Part shown: one piece after another, positions 1 through 9,900 of the stretch
How positions within the stretch are numbered: position 1 is the first letter of the stretch
Layout of the letters: each line of letters opens with the position of its first letter
Source of the DNA: Massilia norwichensis
GTDB lineage: Bacteria; Pseudomonadota; Gammaproteobacteria; Burkholderiales; Burkholderiaceae_D
Direction of reading: 5' to 3'
Length of the DNA: 64,000 bases
Assembly (NCBI RefSeq): GCF_024753245.1
Contig: NZ_JANUGX010000028.1
Span: forward strand, 1 to 64,000
Made by a program: the position numbers and the translations under genes
The notes under the pieces: generated by a model
What the model was told of the DNA's origin: nothing
Seen by the model: only the letters and a program-made list of their open reading frames with translations
Databases searched by the model: none

Positions 1-1215
1 TTCTGGATGTCAAATCTGAACGTTACCGGCGGTCCGCCTATAGGAGTAACAGACGTGTCGCCAAAACGATGGGGAGCGCCTAACGCGGCCATGCTTGAAG
101 AGAAAGAAGTTATGCGCGTGGCCAACTGTCTATATCCAGTCCATGCAATGGGATATAACTGGCTCCAAAGCAACGCTGTGTCCGCCAAGAAGACGGCCGC
201 CCGTATCAGAGATCTCATCAAATCATATCAAGCACATGGTCACAAGTGTGACAAAGTGATTCTGGTTACCCATTCAATGGGCGGCATTCTGGCGCGCGCT
301 CTAATTCATCCTGAGATGGGCGGCTTGAATGATTGCGTTCTAGGCATCTATCACAGCGTACAACCGGTTTACGGTTCTGCAGCAGCATACAAACGCGTCC
401 GTAGCGGAGTAGACGGCCATTTGCCTGCTCCGGCCATCATCGGAAATACGGGGCAGGACGTCACAGCGGTATTTGCCAATGCCCCCGGTCCTCTTGAACT
501 TCTACCAACGCCAGAGTATGGCCATAACTGGTTAAAAGTCCAAGACCGCAATGGCAAAACCTTGGCGCAATGGCCAGCAACCGCAGACGTATCGGCAGCA
601 CCCTCCGACGCAACCAACGCGGTGGATATGAGCGGAGCACCGCTGGGCGATATTTACACCCAGGAACCTGAAAACTGGTGGCGCTTGATTAATCCGAAGT
701 GGACAAACCCGGCGAAGAAGAAATTCAAGGGTTCATCGGCAACGAAGTTAGTTAATGAAAGGATCGCCGACGCCCAGGCATTTCACGCCAAAATCAAAAA
801 TACGTTCCACGCCCATACGTACGCCAGCTACGCAGCCGATGCAAAAAACCCGACACATGGCAGCGTGATTTACAAAATCGAGCCTTTATCCCATGCAGAC
901 ATTCACGTCAATACGGCAATTGCAGCTGCAAAAGAGTCGCCACTGTTGTGGAGACTGGTAAGCGAGGACGGGACAGGCGATCTGATTGTTTCCTTGAAAG
1001 ACCAGCGCAGATTTAAATTGAAACTCCTGCCGCCGCAGGACGCGGGAGATGGTACTGTTCCTTCCGATTATTCGGCAGCGAAAGTAAAAGCGGCTGTGCA
1101 CTTTGTCCAGACCGGGTATGACCATCAAGGGAGCTACAAGGCGGATGCGGTCAGTGTCTCCATGCTATATGCGATGATAAAGATTGCCAATACCGCCGAG
1201 GGGTGGAAGACCTGA
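1..1215 (+). CDS. Tle4-like type VI secretion lipase (PGAP1-type alpha/beta hydrolase), 5' partial
   Basis: Probable antibacterial phospholipase delivered by a type VI secretion system. The frame is open from base 1, with an ATG at 7. The usual N-terminal beta strand and oxyanion-hole segment of this fold are missing, so I treat the gene as truncated by the window. The nucleophile elbow HSMGG lies near codon 91, a GDGTVP segment likely supplying the acid lies near codon 350, and the candidate catalytic His is in GYDHQG near codon 374. The Tli4-like gene and PAAR gene directly downstream support a Tle4/TplE-like effector, a family known to carry a PGAP1-like domain. Codon use is more A+T-rich than the rest of the window, suggesting acquisition. 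The hydrolase fold is solid; the Tle4 assignment rests largely on the neighbour. Confidence 0.8.
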   Translation, partial: FWMSNLNVTGGPPIGVTDVSPKRWGAPNAAMLEEKEVMRVANCLYPVHAMGYNWLQSNAVSAKKTAARIRDLIKSYQAHGHKCDKVILVTHSMGGILARALIHPEMGGLNDCVLGIYHSVQPVYGSAAAYKRVRSGVDGHLPAPAIIGNTGQDVTAVFANAPGPLELLPTPEYGHNWLKVQDRNGKTLAQWPATADVSAAPSDATNAVDMSGAPLGDIYTQEPENWWRLINPKWTNPAKKKFKGSSATKLVNERIADAQAFHAKIKNTFHAHTYASYAADAKNPTHGSVIYKIEPLSHADIHVNTAIAAAKESPLLWRLVSEDGTGDLIVSLKDQRRFKLKLLPPQDAGDGTVPSDYSAAKVKAAVHFVQTGYDHQGSYKADAVSVSMLYAMIKIANTAEGWKT

Positions 1216-1309
1216 TACGAATATGACGTACTCTGTTGTCAACACCTGATTTGCCAATTCAAACAGAATCAGGACATTGCTGCCTAAATAGTTTTCACAT
1301 CTATTAACA

Positions 1310-2398
1310 ATGAATAACCCCATTTCAAAACCAGAATCAAAAAAACGACTCATATTCACGGCCTTAGCTGGTGTCATTGCCACTGCAGGCCTTTTCCTCT
1401 TTCTTCATCATCAGGCCTATTCTTACGAGGACACTGGCGTGCCAACTCAAACCGAAATGTCTCCCCGACTGAAAAAATTGTTTGCAAAAACAAAAGCTGT
1501 CTGTTTTGGCCGGTATGTGCTCGACGTTCCTGAAGAAGCGCAGCTCATCCTGGGCAATCAAGAAATGCCAGCAGAAATAGTTACGCATGAGAATGCGGCG
1601 GGAAAGGAGAAAGATCTGGTAGAGGCATTTCGCAAAGCAACTCTTATAAAGCGAGAGAACGCAGAATTTACATCCCTCTCAGCCGGCCCGGTTCCAAACA
1701 GCTTGTTACTGCGTTACTTCGGTAGTCCTTATCTGAAATCGGTCGGCGCTGAGGGGATCATGAGTTTCGTCCCCGCAGGCACCCATGTTTTCGAGTTCGG
1801 CTGGGGATCCGGAGATGAAGAGAGCGCCGATCAAATCATAAGACAATCGGCTGACATTGCGCGCAACCTGCGCGCCCGTGATAACACGGAAGTACCGAAA
1901 GGCCCGGGCGCTTGCATCGACTTGGGCTTCATTGCAGAAACGACCGGGAAATTCCAGGAGATATTCTCGGCTGGCGTTCATTTCCCAAGCCTGCCTGATG
2001 TAAGTTTTTCCGTGATGTCAAATAAAGATGCCAGCACCGATGGCCCCAATGGCGTGGGCATCATCGCGCGTCACGAGGCTGCCATGCGGGACCAAGGCGT
2101 TGTTTTTCCGTTTGATACCGGACTAACACGTTTGCGCATGGGCAAGCATATCGTTAATGGCTGGAATGGCGAAGAGGTCTTGTTGCGGCATAACGGAAAA
2201 GATGGCGTGATGATCCACGAGTTCATGTGGGAGGCTATCGGAAAAACTGGTGATTTGCGTCATCCCGCGGCTGTCGACATCAATCTCGATACCGGTGTGG
2301 CTGCGAACACAAAATACGCAGTAAAAGGTTCGCTGACGGATGACGAAGCCGTTGCTCTCTGGGATAAACTTCTTTCTAGCCTCCGTTTTCGGGATTGA
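1310..2398 (+). CDS. Tli4-family T6SS immunity protein
   Basis: Likely immunity protein protecting the producer from the upstream lipase. The 362-residue product has an N-terminal membrane anchor (about residues 14-33, followed by HHQAYSYE), consistent with a protein held at the inner membrane and facing the periplasm. The body carries the CFGRYVLDVPEEA segment that I associate with the Tli4 N-terminal domain, and a C-terminal half with the DEAVALWDKLLSSLRFR ending. The gene starts 94 bp after the effector on the same strand, the usual effector-immunity arrangement. Base composition matches the effector rather than the chromosome to the right. The family call is from remembered sequence pattern, not a search. 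Confidence 0.78.
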   Translation: MNNPISKPESKKRLIFTALAGVIATAGLFLFLHHQAYSYEDTGVPTQTEMSPRLKKLFAKTKAVCFGRYVLDVPEEAQLILGNQEMPAEIVTHENAAGKEKDLVEAFRKATLIKRENAEFTSLSAGPVPNSLLLRYFGSPYLKSVGAEGIMSFVPAGTHVFEFGWGSGDEESADQIIRQSADIARNLRARDNTEVPKGPGACIDLGFIAETTGKFQEIFSAGVHFPSLPDVSFSVMSNKDASTDGPNGVGIIARHEAAMRDQGVVFPFDTGLTRLRMGKHIVNGWNGEEVLLRHNGKDGVMIHEFMWEAIGKTGDLRHPAAVDINLDTGVAANTKYAVKGSLTDDEAVALWDKLLSSLRFRD

Positions 2399-2491
2399 TA
2401 GGCAAAGGCATACTATCGGTTTTAGCAACTACTGGAATTAAGCCAGCAGCGTGGTCGAAATAATGAAACTGCTGCGGAGAGGGTGCGAAAC

Positions 2492-2770
2492 ATGTCAATG
2501 AGAATCATCGTTGTGGGCGATTCTACCGATCATGGCGGCAAAGTGATCAGCGGCTCGCCACAGCACGACGTAGACGGAAAGCCCATCGCGCGGCTTGGCG
2601 ACCAGGTGGATTGCCCTCAGCATTACCCGGGTGGTAAACCGCACGGAGTCAACAAGATCATTACCGGCCACTCCAGCGTGACCGTGGGAGGTATAGCGGT
2701 AGCCGTGGAAGGCTGTGTCACGGAATGTGGATGCAAGCTGATCGGCTCGCACCGGGCCAGCGTGGGCTGA
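2492..2770 (+). CDS. PAAR domain protein (T6SS spike tip)
   Basis: PAAR proteins form the sharp tip on the VgrG spike and help load effectors. The 92-residue product has the repeated pattern of the family: VVGDSTDHGGKVISGS, then PIARLGDQVDCP, then the late Cys pair in VTECGCKL. I start at ATG 2492 because GGAGAGGG lies 8 bases upstream; a GTG at 2483 overlaps that ribosome site. There is no extra effector domain, so this is a stand-alone tip and not a PAAR-toxin fusion. It is third in the cassette after lipase and immunity genes, so the lipase may travel on this tip. Confidence 0.88.
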   Translation: MSMRIIVVGDSTDHGGKVISGSPQHDVDGKPIARLGDQVDCPQHYPGGKPHGVNKIITGHSSVTVGGIAVAVEGCVTECGCKLIGSHRASVG

Positions 2771-2802
2771 CCGGGCTCGATCACTGTGCCGCGAGCTCAC
2801 CA

Positions 2803-2821
2803 TGTGACGTACTTGTGACGT
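2803..2821 (+). repeat. Direct repeat TGTGACGT x2 next to the island edge
   Basis: TGTGACGT occurs at 2803-2810 and again at 2814-2821, 11 bases apart, about 110 bases from the tRNA-Lys remnant. Short direct repeats near an attachment site can be arm-type integrase sites. That role is only a guess; the repeat itself is visible. Nothing else recognisable lies between the PAAR stop and the tRNA remnant. Confidence 0.4.
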
Positions 2822-2926
2822 GACTCCTGATAAGTTACCATCCCTCCCCTTTGGTGTGGCTGGTTATCGCATCTGGCAAGCGTTGCAAGTCATTGATTAA
2901 TAAAGGTTGTCCGTGCCGACCCGGCG

Positions 2927-2972
2927 ACTTTTAATCCGTTGGTCGCAGGTTCGAGCCCAGCACGGCCTACCA
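2927..2972 (+). pseudogene. tRNA-Lys(UUU) 3' half, probable att site of an integrated island
   Basis: The stretch starts at the anticodon loop (CTTTTAA with UUU anticodon), continues through TCCGTTGGTCGCAGGTTCGA, and ends in the acceptor 3' strand ACGGCCT, discriminator A and an encoded CCA at 2970-2972. The matching 5' acceptor strand (AGGCCGT) and any D-arm are absent upstream, where the sequence is unrelated. The T-stem also has one A-A mismatch. A 3' half-tRNA of this kind is what remains at one end of an element that integrated into a tRNA-Lys gene. The lower-GC T6SS cassette is on the missing-5' side and the native terminator is on the other, so the element lies to the left. Confidence 0.82.
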
Positions 2973-2992
2973 GAATTTAGTTGTAAGCATTG

Positions 2993-3026
2993 AAGGCGTT
3001 GCGAATTTTTCGTAACGCCTTTTTTG
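2993..3026 (+). terminator. Intrinsic terminator after the tRNA-Lys remnant
   Basis: Arms AAGGCGTTGCGAA and TTCGTAACGCCTT pair (one G-T) around a three-base loop and are followed by a T run. Most likely this was the terminator of the original tRNA-Lys gene, now separated from its 5' half. Confidence 0.88.
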
Positions 3027-3038
3027 TTTTTGGTGCGC

Positions 3039-3593
3039 CTATCCAATCATCGTACGCAAGACCTCAACCCCATCCGGATCCCCCTTCAGCCTCTCCGCCG
3101 CCGCACAGATCTTCCGGTAATAGACCCCATTCCGCACCCCGCGATAATCCTTGTAAGCCTCGGCGATCGGATCGGCGCTGCCCTCGCGCCTGGCCTTGTC
3201 GATCAAGGCCTGCAGGTAGCGCGTGCCGGTGCGGATATTGGTCGCCTCATCGATGAATGCGGGGCTGTCGTGAAAGGCATCCGCCTCCTGGTAAAGCGCC
3301 GCCTCGGGCCGACGTGCGTGCAACGGCTGGCGCAAATTGTCGAGCCGGAAGAGTTCGCGGTTTGCGACCTTCAGCAGCTGCATCAGGCCGCGCGCGCTGC
3401 TGCCCTCGGCCTGCGCCGTTTTGTCGAAGCGCGATTCAATGTAGATCTGGCAGACGATCATCTCGGTGCTGAGACAGGACTGGTTGTTTTCCTCGACCAG
3501 CTTCCTGATCGCACGCAGGCGCGCCAGCTGCGCTTCCGGTGATATGGCCTTGCCCTGCCCCGGCGACGAACCCCGTTCAAGCTGCCTGTCCAT
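3039..3593 (-). CDS. Lytic transglycosylase, SLT domain
   Basis: Cleaves the MurNAc-GlcNAc bond of peptidoglycan. The catalytic Glu is in IYIESRFD, followed by the family pattern SARGLMQLL and, later, NIRTGTRYLQALID. I place the start at 3593, giving 184 residues, because AAGGAGG sits just upstream; an ATG at 3641 would add 16 residues but lacks a ribosome site. No clear signal peptide is visible in this version, so export is uncertain. It converges on the tRNA remnant terminator and is high-GC like the chromosome to the right, so I place it outside the island. Confidence 0.85.
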   Translation of the reverse strand: MDRQLERGSSPGQGKAISPEAQLARLRAIRKLVEENNQSCLSTEMIVCQIYIESRFDKTAQAEGSSARGLMQLLKVANRELFRLDNLRQPLHARRPEAALYQEADAFHDSPAFIDEATNIRTGTRYLQALIDKARREGSADPIAEAYKDYRGVRNGVYYRKICAAAERLKGDPDGVEVLRTMIG

Positions 3594-3813
3594 GTCTGCC
3601 TCCTTGCCAAGCGCGCAGATCCATGGTCCCGCCAGCCCCATCCGTCATGCTTGAGTACGCTCAAAATCCATGCAGGATGGGTAGAAATCATGTGCACAGA
3701 AAAAGTTGCTCGACCTCAACGGACCCGGCAATTCCCCTCCGTTCGTTTCTTAAAGGAATATTCTTATTGTCGGGTACGATTTCACCACTGCAGCACTCAA
3801 CCACTCAGCCGCC

Positions 3814-4827
3814 ATGCCCCTCGATCTTTCAGACACCCTCGTCGTCGGTATCTCCGCCACTGCCCTGTTCGACCTGGCCGAAGCGGATGCCGTCTATAAA
3901 GCCAAATACGCGAAAAACCCGCAAAGCGCGCTCGACGAATACCGCGCCTACATGCTGGAACGCGAGAACGAGCCGCTGCGCGACGGCACCGGCATGCCGC
4001 TGGTACGCGCCCTGCTCGGTCTGAACCGCTTTGCGCCATCGGAATCGAAGCCGCTGGTCGAAGTCGTGGTCATGTCGCGCAACAGTCCCGAAACCGGGGT
4101 GCGCGTGTTCAACAACATCCGTTCGCGCGGGCTACCGATCTCGCGCCACGCCTTCACCGGCGGGCAGTCGGTGGTCGACTACCTGGATGCCTTCGCGGTC
4201 GACCTGTTCCTGACCACCAACGTCGAGGATGCCCAGCGCATCATCGATGCCCAGGCCTGCGCCGCCGCCGTGCTCAAGCCGCCGCCGCATGCGGGCGAGG
4301 CGCCGCTCGAGGATCAGGTGCGCATCGCCTTCGACGGCGATGCCGTGCTGTTCGACGATTCGAGTGAGCTGGTCTACAAGACCGAGGGCCTCGGCCGCTT
4401 CCACACGGTCGAAGACGAAAAGCAGAACGAGCCGATGAACGATGGCCCCTACGCCATCCTCCTGCGCAAGCTGGCCAAGCTGCAGCAAAGCCTGCCCTTC
4501 GGCGCGGATGCCTCACCGGTGCGCATCGCCATCGTCACCGCGCGCAGTGCGCCGGCCGAGATGCGGGTCATCAATACCCTGCGCCACTGGGGCGTCTACG
4601 TGAACGAGATCTTCTTCCTGGGCGGCGTGCCGAAGTCGAAGGTGGTGAAAGCCTTCCGTGCCCACATCTTCTTCGACGACCAGGACCTGCACCTCGATCC
4701 AGCCGCCAAGCACGTGCCCTCCGGCCGCGTACCCTACCGCTCGGATTCGCCGCTGTACTCGCCGCTGGCAGGCGTCGACCTGGCCGACGAGCCGCCGCTG
4801 CTAATCGAGAAAGTCGAAACCACCTGA
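3814..4827 (+). CDS. 5'-nucleotidase (cytosolic 5'-nucleotidase 1A-like family)
   Basis: Predicted cytosolic nucleoside 5'-monophosphate phosphatase of the PF06189 type. Markers are the N-terminal LVVGISATALFDL, VVMSRNSPETGVRVFNNI, TGGQSVVDYL and an acidic FDGDAVLFDD segment near residue 176, with a C-terminal FFDDQDLHL typical of the HAD-like core. Length (337) fits the family. The first ATG after a long upstream gap is used. Its last 94 bases overlap the 3' end of the convergent pbpC gene, so each C-terminal tail is encoded opposite the other. Confidence 0.88.
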   Translation: MPLDLSDTLVVGISATALFDLAEADAVYKAKYAKNPQSALDEYRAYMLERENEPLRDGTGMPLVRALLGLNRFAPSESKPLVEVVVMSRNSPETGVRVFNNIRSRGLPISRHAFTGGQSVVDYLDAFAVDLFLTTNVEDAQRIIDAQACAAAVLKPPPHAGEAPLEDQVRIAFDGDAVLFDDSSELVYKTEGLGRFHTVEDEKQNEPMNDGPYAILLRKLAKLQQSLPFGADASPVRIAIVTARSAPAEMRVINTLRHWGVYVNEIFFLGGVPKSKVVKAFRAHIFFDDQDLHLDPAAKHVPSGRVPYRSDSPLYSPLAGVDLADEPPLLIEKVETT

Positions 4828-6926
4828 GCGCCACCGCGCACCTCGAAACGGGCGCTCGCCACCGCGCGCCCGTCCTCCCCCACCAGCTTGACTTCATGCT
4901 TGCCCGGCACCGGCGCCCAGCCTTCCGCCAGCCTGGCCTGGTCCAGCTTCTCGCCGTCCAGTACCCAGGCCAGGCCGCGCTCGCCCTGCGCTGTAAAACG
5001 CACCCGCTGCAGTTTTTCCGGGATGTCCGGATCGAGCGCGATCAGGCTGGAATCGGCCGGGTACACGATCTTCGGCTGCCGCTGGCCTGGGGCCAGCAGG
5101 GTTACGGCCGCGGTCTCGGTGCCGCGCACGAACCATTCGCTGCGTGGCGGCTCGACGGCCGGCGTGAAGGCGACGTTCTGCCGCACCAGGCCCGCGGGGA
5201 CGGCCGGCGCGCGGCCCGGGCTGGCGCGGTGCAGGTAGTCCATCACGTCGCGCCACACCGGCGCCGCCCCCGAGACGCCGGACACGTCCCACATCGGACG
5301 CCCATCGAAGTTGCCGACCCAGACCCCGACCGTGTAGCGGTCCGAGTAGCCGACACACCAGTTGTCGCGCATGTCCTTGCTGGTGCCGGTCTTCACCGCG
5401 CTCCAGAAGCTGGTCGCCAGTTCGTTGCGCAGGCCGAAGGTCACGCTGCGCGCGCCGCGGTCGGACAGGATGTCGCCGACGATGAAGACGGCCTTCTGGT
5501 CGAGCACGCGGTGGCGCTTGTCAGGCCCGCGCGCGCGCAGGGTCACGCTGCCCTGCATGCCGCCGTTGGCCAGCGTGCGGTAGGCGTTGGTCAGTTCCAG
5601 CAGGCTGACGTCGGCCGAGCCGAGCGCCAGCGAATAGCCGTAGAAGTCCGCCGCTTCGGTCAGGCTCGATAGCCCGACCTCGCGCAGCCGTTCGTGGAAG
5701 CGCTCGACGCCCGTCAGCATCAGGGTCCGCACCGCCGGGATGTTCAGCGAACCGGCCAGGCTGGTGCGCACGCTCGCGACCTCGTGGTAGCGACGGTCGT
5801 AATTCTGCGGCACGTACAGGCCGCCGACGGTCGGGATGTCGACCGGGGTGTCGTCCAGCAGCGAGGCGGCGTGCAGGATGCCGCGCTCGATCGCCAGCTC
5901 GTACAGGAAGGGTTTCAGCGTCGAGCCGGCCTGGCGCAGCGCGGCCACGCCGTCGACCTCGCCGGTACCGGTATTCGCAACGTAAGCGAGGATCTCGCCG
6001 CTGTCGTTGTCCAGCACCAGCACGGCACCGTCGCCGACGTTGCGCTCGGCGAGTTCGGCCAGGTGGCGGCGCAGGGTCGTGGCGGCGAAGCGCTGCAGGT
6101 CGGCGTCGAGGGTGCTGCGCAGTACGCGCTGAGGCGCGGCGCCGTCCATCAGCAGGCGCGCCACCTGGGCCGGCGGCCGCTTGAAGGCGGCGCCCTGGCG
6201 GCCCAGCGCCACCTCGGCCTGCCATTCGATCGTCGCACAGGAGGACGCGGCTTTCAGCTCGGCGGCCAGCGCACAGGCGCGCCGTGCGAGCTCGCGCGTG
6301 GACGCGCCCGGCGCGCGCAGCAGGCTGGCGAGGATCGCCGATTCGCCGGTGTCCAGGCCGGACGGCGCCTTGCCGAACAGGCCGCGCGCCGCCGCGCCGA
6401 TGCCCTGCAGCTCGCCGCGAAAGCTCGCCAGATTGAGGTAGGCTTCGAGGATCTGCTGCTTGCTCCAGCCGGCTTCCAGCTCGCGCGCGGCCAGCGCCTG
6501 GTCCCACTTCTGGCGCCAGTTGCGGCCGGCGGCGCGCGCAGCCAGCGCCGGGTCGAGCAGGCCGGCCAGCTGCATGGTGATGGTCGAGGCGCCGCGCAGG
6601 CGCGCCTGGCTGCCGTGCACGCGAAACAGGTTGTCCCAGGCCGCCTGGCCGACCGCCTTCAGGTCGATGCCGCCGTGCTCCATGAAGCGCTGGTCTTCGG
6701 CCTGCATCACTGCGCGGCCCAGCGCCGGCGAGATGTCGGCAAGCGCGACCCAGGGCTGGCGTCGCGCTGTCATGTCGATGCGCACGCTCTCCACCGGCAC
6801 CCCATGACGGTCGAGCAGCTGCGCCTCGGACGGCTGCCAGGCCGCCTTTACCTGGGCCGGCGTCGGCACCGCGGCCTGCGCCTGCACGCCGAGTCCCAAA
6901 GCGAGGACGAGCAGCAGGCGCTTCAC
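4734..6926 (-). CDS. pbpC: Penicillin-binding protein 1C
   Basis: Bifunctional peptidoglycan glycosyltransferase-transpeptidase. An N-terminal signal/anchor (residues about 1-18) precedes a GT51 domain with catalytic AEDQRFMEHGGID, then a transpeptidase with the three active-site motifs STLK, SLN and KTGTS, and a C-terminal PBP1C-specific domain. The stop of the upstream alpha-2-macroglobulin gene overlaps its ATG by four bases, so the two are co-transcribed and coupled. This pairing is well known in enterobacteria (PbpC with YfhM), where the inhibitor is thought to guard cell-wall breaches. The last roughly 30 residues are Ser/Gly-rich and lie over the neighbouring nucleotidase gene, suggesting the stop was lost and replaced downstream. 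Confidence 0.95.
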   Translation of the reverse strand: MKRLLLVLALGLGVQAQAAVPTPAQVKAAWQPSEAQLLDRHGVPVESVRIDMTARRQPWVALADISPALGRAVMQAEDQRFMEHGGIDLKAVGQAAWDNLFRVHGSQARLRGASTITMQLAGLLDPALAARAAGRNWRQKWDQALAARELEAGWSKQQILEAYLNLASFRGELQGIGAAARGLFGKAPSGLDTGESAILASLLRAPGASTRELARRACALAAELKAASSCATIEWQAEVALGRQGAAFKRPPAQVARLLMDGAAPQRVLRSTLDADLQRFAATTLRRHLAELAERNVGDGAVLVLDNDSGEILAYVANTGTGEVDGVAALRQAGSTLKPFLYELAIERGILHAASLLDDTPVDIPTVGGLYVPQNYDRRYHEVASVRTSLAGSLNIPAVRTLMLTGVERFHERLREVGLSSLTEAADFYGYSLALGSADVSLLELTNAYRTLANGGMQGSVTLRARGPDKRHRVLDQKAVFIVGDILSDRGARSVTFGLRNELATSFWSAVKTGTSKDMRDNWCVGYSDRYTVGVWVGNFDGRPMWDVSGVSGAAPVWRDVMDYLHRASPGRAPAVPAGLVRQNVAFTPAVEPPRSEWFVRGTETAAVTLLAPGQRQPKIVYPADSSLIALDPDIPEKLQRVRFTAQGERGLAWVLDGEKLDQARLAEGWAPVPGKHEVKLVGEDGRAVASARFEVRGGAQVVSTFSISSGGSSARSTPASGEYSGESER

Positions 6927-9900
6927 GGTCCCACCGTCAAGGCGGCATTCGGCAGCTCGCCGAACATCTCGGGGTTGTACATCGCCTCGATGCGCGTCAA
7001 CGGCATGCTGAAGCGTCCTTCGTTATTCAGGCGCACCGTGTACTCGACGCTGAAGCGGCCCTTGGGGACGAATTCGTAGTAGGAGCGGAAGGCGCTTTGC
7101 GTGCGTTCCTGGAAAGCCGGATAGACCCAACCGCGCGCGCGCTCGCCCGAGGAGGCGATCTGGCTGTCGCGACCCAGTCCCGTACCGAGGATGCTGGCGC
7201 CGGCCGGGACCGGATCGTCGACCACGACCCAGGTCATGTCGGCCTGGGCGTCGATGTCCAGGCGCACGCGGTAGACGTCGCCACGCGACCACTGGCCCCG
7301 GGTTTTCTGCTCGACCGGCGTGACCGTGCGCACCATGCGGTAGCCCGAGGACAGCGGCGCCTTGAGCGGAATGGCGGCCAGGCTGCGCACCGTGGCCCAG
7401 GGCTTGCCGGTGCCGAGCTGGCGCAGGGTCAAGCTGGCCTGCCCCTCCGGCCAGGCCTGCAGCACGGTCGAGGGAACGGTACCTGTCCACGACGCCGCAC
7501 CCAGTGTCAGCTGCGCCTTGCCGCTTACCGGCTCGGCCTCGTACTTGCGCGAGAAGGCGTCCATTGCCACCACGCCCCAGGCGTTGGCGGTGGTCGTGCC
7601 CCAGTGGCCGCGCTGCTGGCGGCCCAATGCGCCGCGCGCCAGGCGGCCGATGTCGGCCTGCCAGAACGGATCGCCGATCGCGGCCAGCAGCAGGCGGTTG
7701 GCGTTGGCATCGCTTGATGCCATCAGCCACCACCAGTCGTCGCTGCGCTCGGTCGAAAAGCCCAGGATCGTGCCCTGCAGGTGCATACGCGCGCGCAGCA
7801 CCTGGCGGGCCTGCGCAAGTTGCTGGTCGCGCTGCGGCAAGCCGGTGCTGCGGGTGAGAATCTGGTACCAGTCGAGGACAGCGGAGGTCGGCCACAGATT
7901 GGGCTGGACCGTGATCGCTTCCAGCATGGCCGGCGTCACCTTGCCGCTCCTCGACAGCGCCTCGAGCGCCGACAGCTTGCGCACCGTAAGCTCGCCGCTG
8001 GCGATCAGGTACGGCTGCGCCAGCCTGCCTTCGACGAAGGCGCTCAAGCCGGCCTCCATGCGTTCCTTCAGCTCGTCCGGGATCGCATAGCCCGCCTCCG
8101 CCGTTACCGACAACACATAAGCCGTCAGGATGTCGCTGCCCCGCTCCATGGGCGCGAAGTACTTGACCAGGCCATTCGGATCGAGGTGGGCCGGCAGGGT
8201 CGCCACGGTGGCGTCCCACATCGCCTGGTCGCGCAGCGCCACCGAACGCGAGGTGCGCTGCTCGAAGCACGTATAGGGATAAGCGCGCATGTAGTCGCGC
8301 ACGCCGGGCAGTTCGCCGCCCAGGCGCGCGGTCAGCAGGGTCTGGATGCCGCCGCGTCCCGGCAATGCATCCGCCGGGCGCTGCACCGGCAGGGTCTTCT
8401 CGCCGTCGAGCTGGATCAGGGTCGCCTGGAAGGTACGCACCGGCACCGCGACGCCGACCTGCTGCTTGATGCGCATGCGGTCCTGCGCGCCTTCGCCGGC
8501 ATTGCCCTCGACTTCCCACTGCAGGGTCTGGGCCCCGGCGGGCACCTGCACGGTCCAGCCGATCTCGCGCGCCTCCCCCGGCGCCAGCGTGGCGCTCAGC
8601 GGCGCCAACGACTGCCCCTTGCCGCCGTCCGCGGCCATGCTCGCGGCGAGGCGCACCGCCAGTTCGCGCTGCGAGGCGTTGCGTACCGTGAAGCCGGCGC
8701 GGAAGGTATCGCCTTCGCGCACGCTGTTCGGCAGGCCGGACAGCAGCATCAGGTCCTGGGTGGTGCGGATGTCGGCGCTGCCGGTGCCGAACAGGCCGGC
8801 GCCGCCGCTGGCCACGGCGACGATCCTGAAGCTGCCCAGCGTGTCGTTGAGCGGCACCTGCACGCGCGCTTCGCCGTCGGCGTCGAGCACCACCTTCCCT
8901 TTCCACAGCAGCAGGGTCTCGAACAGTTCGCGGGTCGCGCTGCGCCCGCCGCCGCCGCCATGCGGGAAGGCCTTGCGGCCGAAGTGGCGCTTGCCGATCA
9001 CCTGCATCTGCGCGGTCGCGGTCTCGACCTGCAGGTTCCGCTCGCGCATCATGGTCTCCAGCAGGTTCCAGCTGGTGTTCGGCATCAATTCCAGCAGACC
9101 GGCGTCGACCGCGGCCAGCGCCACCTCGGTCCCCGCCGGCAGTTCGCGGCCGTCCGGCGCCGTGACCTTCACCTTCACGCCGGCCTGCTCGCGGATCTTG
9201 TACACGGCGCGTTCCGGCGTCACCTGTACCTTCAGTTCGTGCGGGGCCCAGCCGACCTTCAGCGCCGCGATCCCGAGTTTATAGGCCGGCTTGCCCAGGT
9301 CGACCAGCGCAGTCGGCTGCACGCCGGCCACGCGTCCACGCACGACCAGCGTGGACACGAACACATTCGGCGCATAGCTCGCCTTGACCGGAATGCGCAC
9401 CACCTGCTCGCGGCCCGACAAACGCCGCACATAGCTGTCGAGGATGCCCTCGCGCTCGACCGTCACCAATACCGTGGCGTTGCGAAAGGGACTGCGCACC
9501 TGCAGCGTCGCGGTCTCGCCGGCTTCGTAGCGCTTCCTGGCCGGCAGCAGGTCGATGCGGTCATGGTCGCCGGCCGCAAACCACTGCTCTTCGCTGCCGG
9601 CGATCCAGACTTCGCGCTGGGTGGCCGTCACGCGTCCCTGCGGGTCGCTGGCACGGGCGCGCAGGATCAGATCGCCCCCGGCCGGCGCGCGCGTCGCGCA
9701 CAGCAGCAGGCCGCGCGCATCGGTGACGCCGCTGCAGGCTTCGCCCAGGCGCCGGATCTCGCTGCTGTGCTCATACGAATAGAAGCCACCGACCAGGCGA
9801 CGCCGGTGCGAGGTGGTCTGGCGCGTGAAGAAGTCGACGCTGACCGGCACCCCGGCCACCGGCTTACCTGCGGTGTCGAGCACCACCGCCTGGAACTTGA

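Noticed and set aside
2880..2972. Complete tRNA-Lys gene
   Set aside because: No 5' acceptor strand or D-arm can be found upstream of the anticodon loop.
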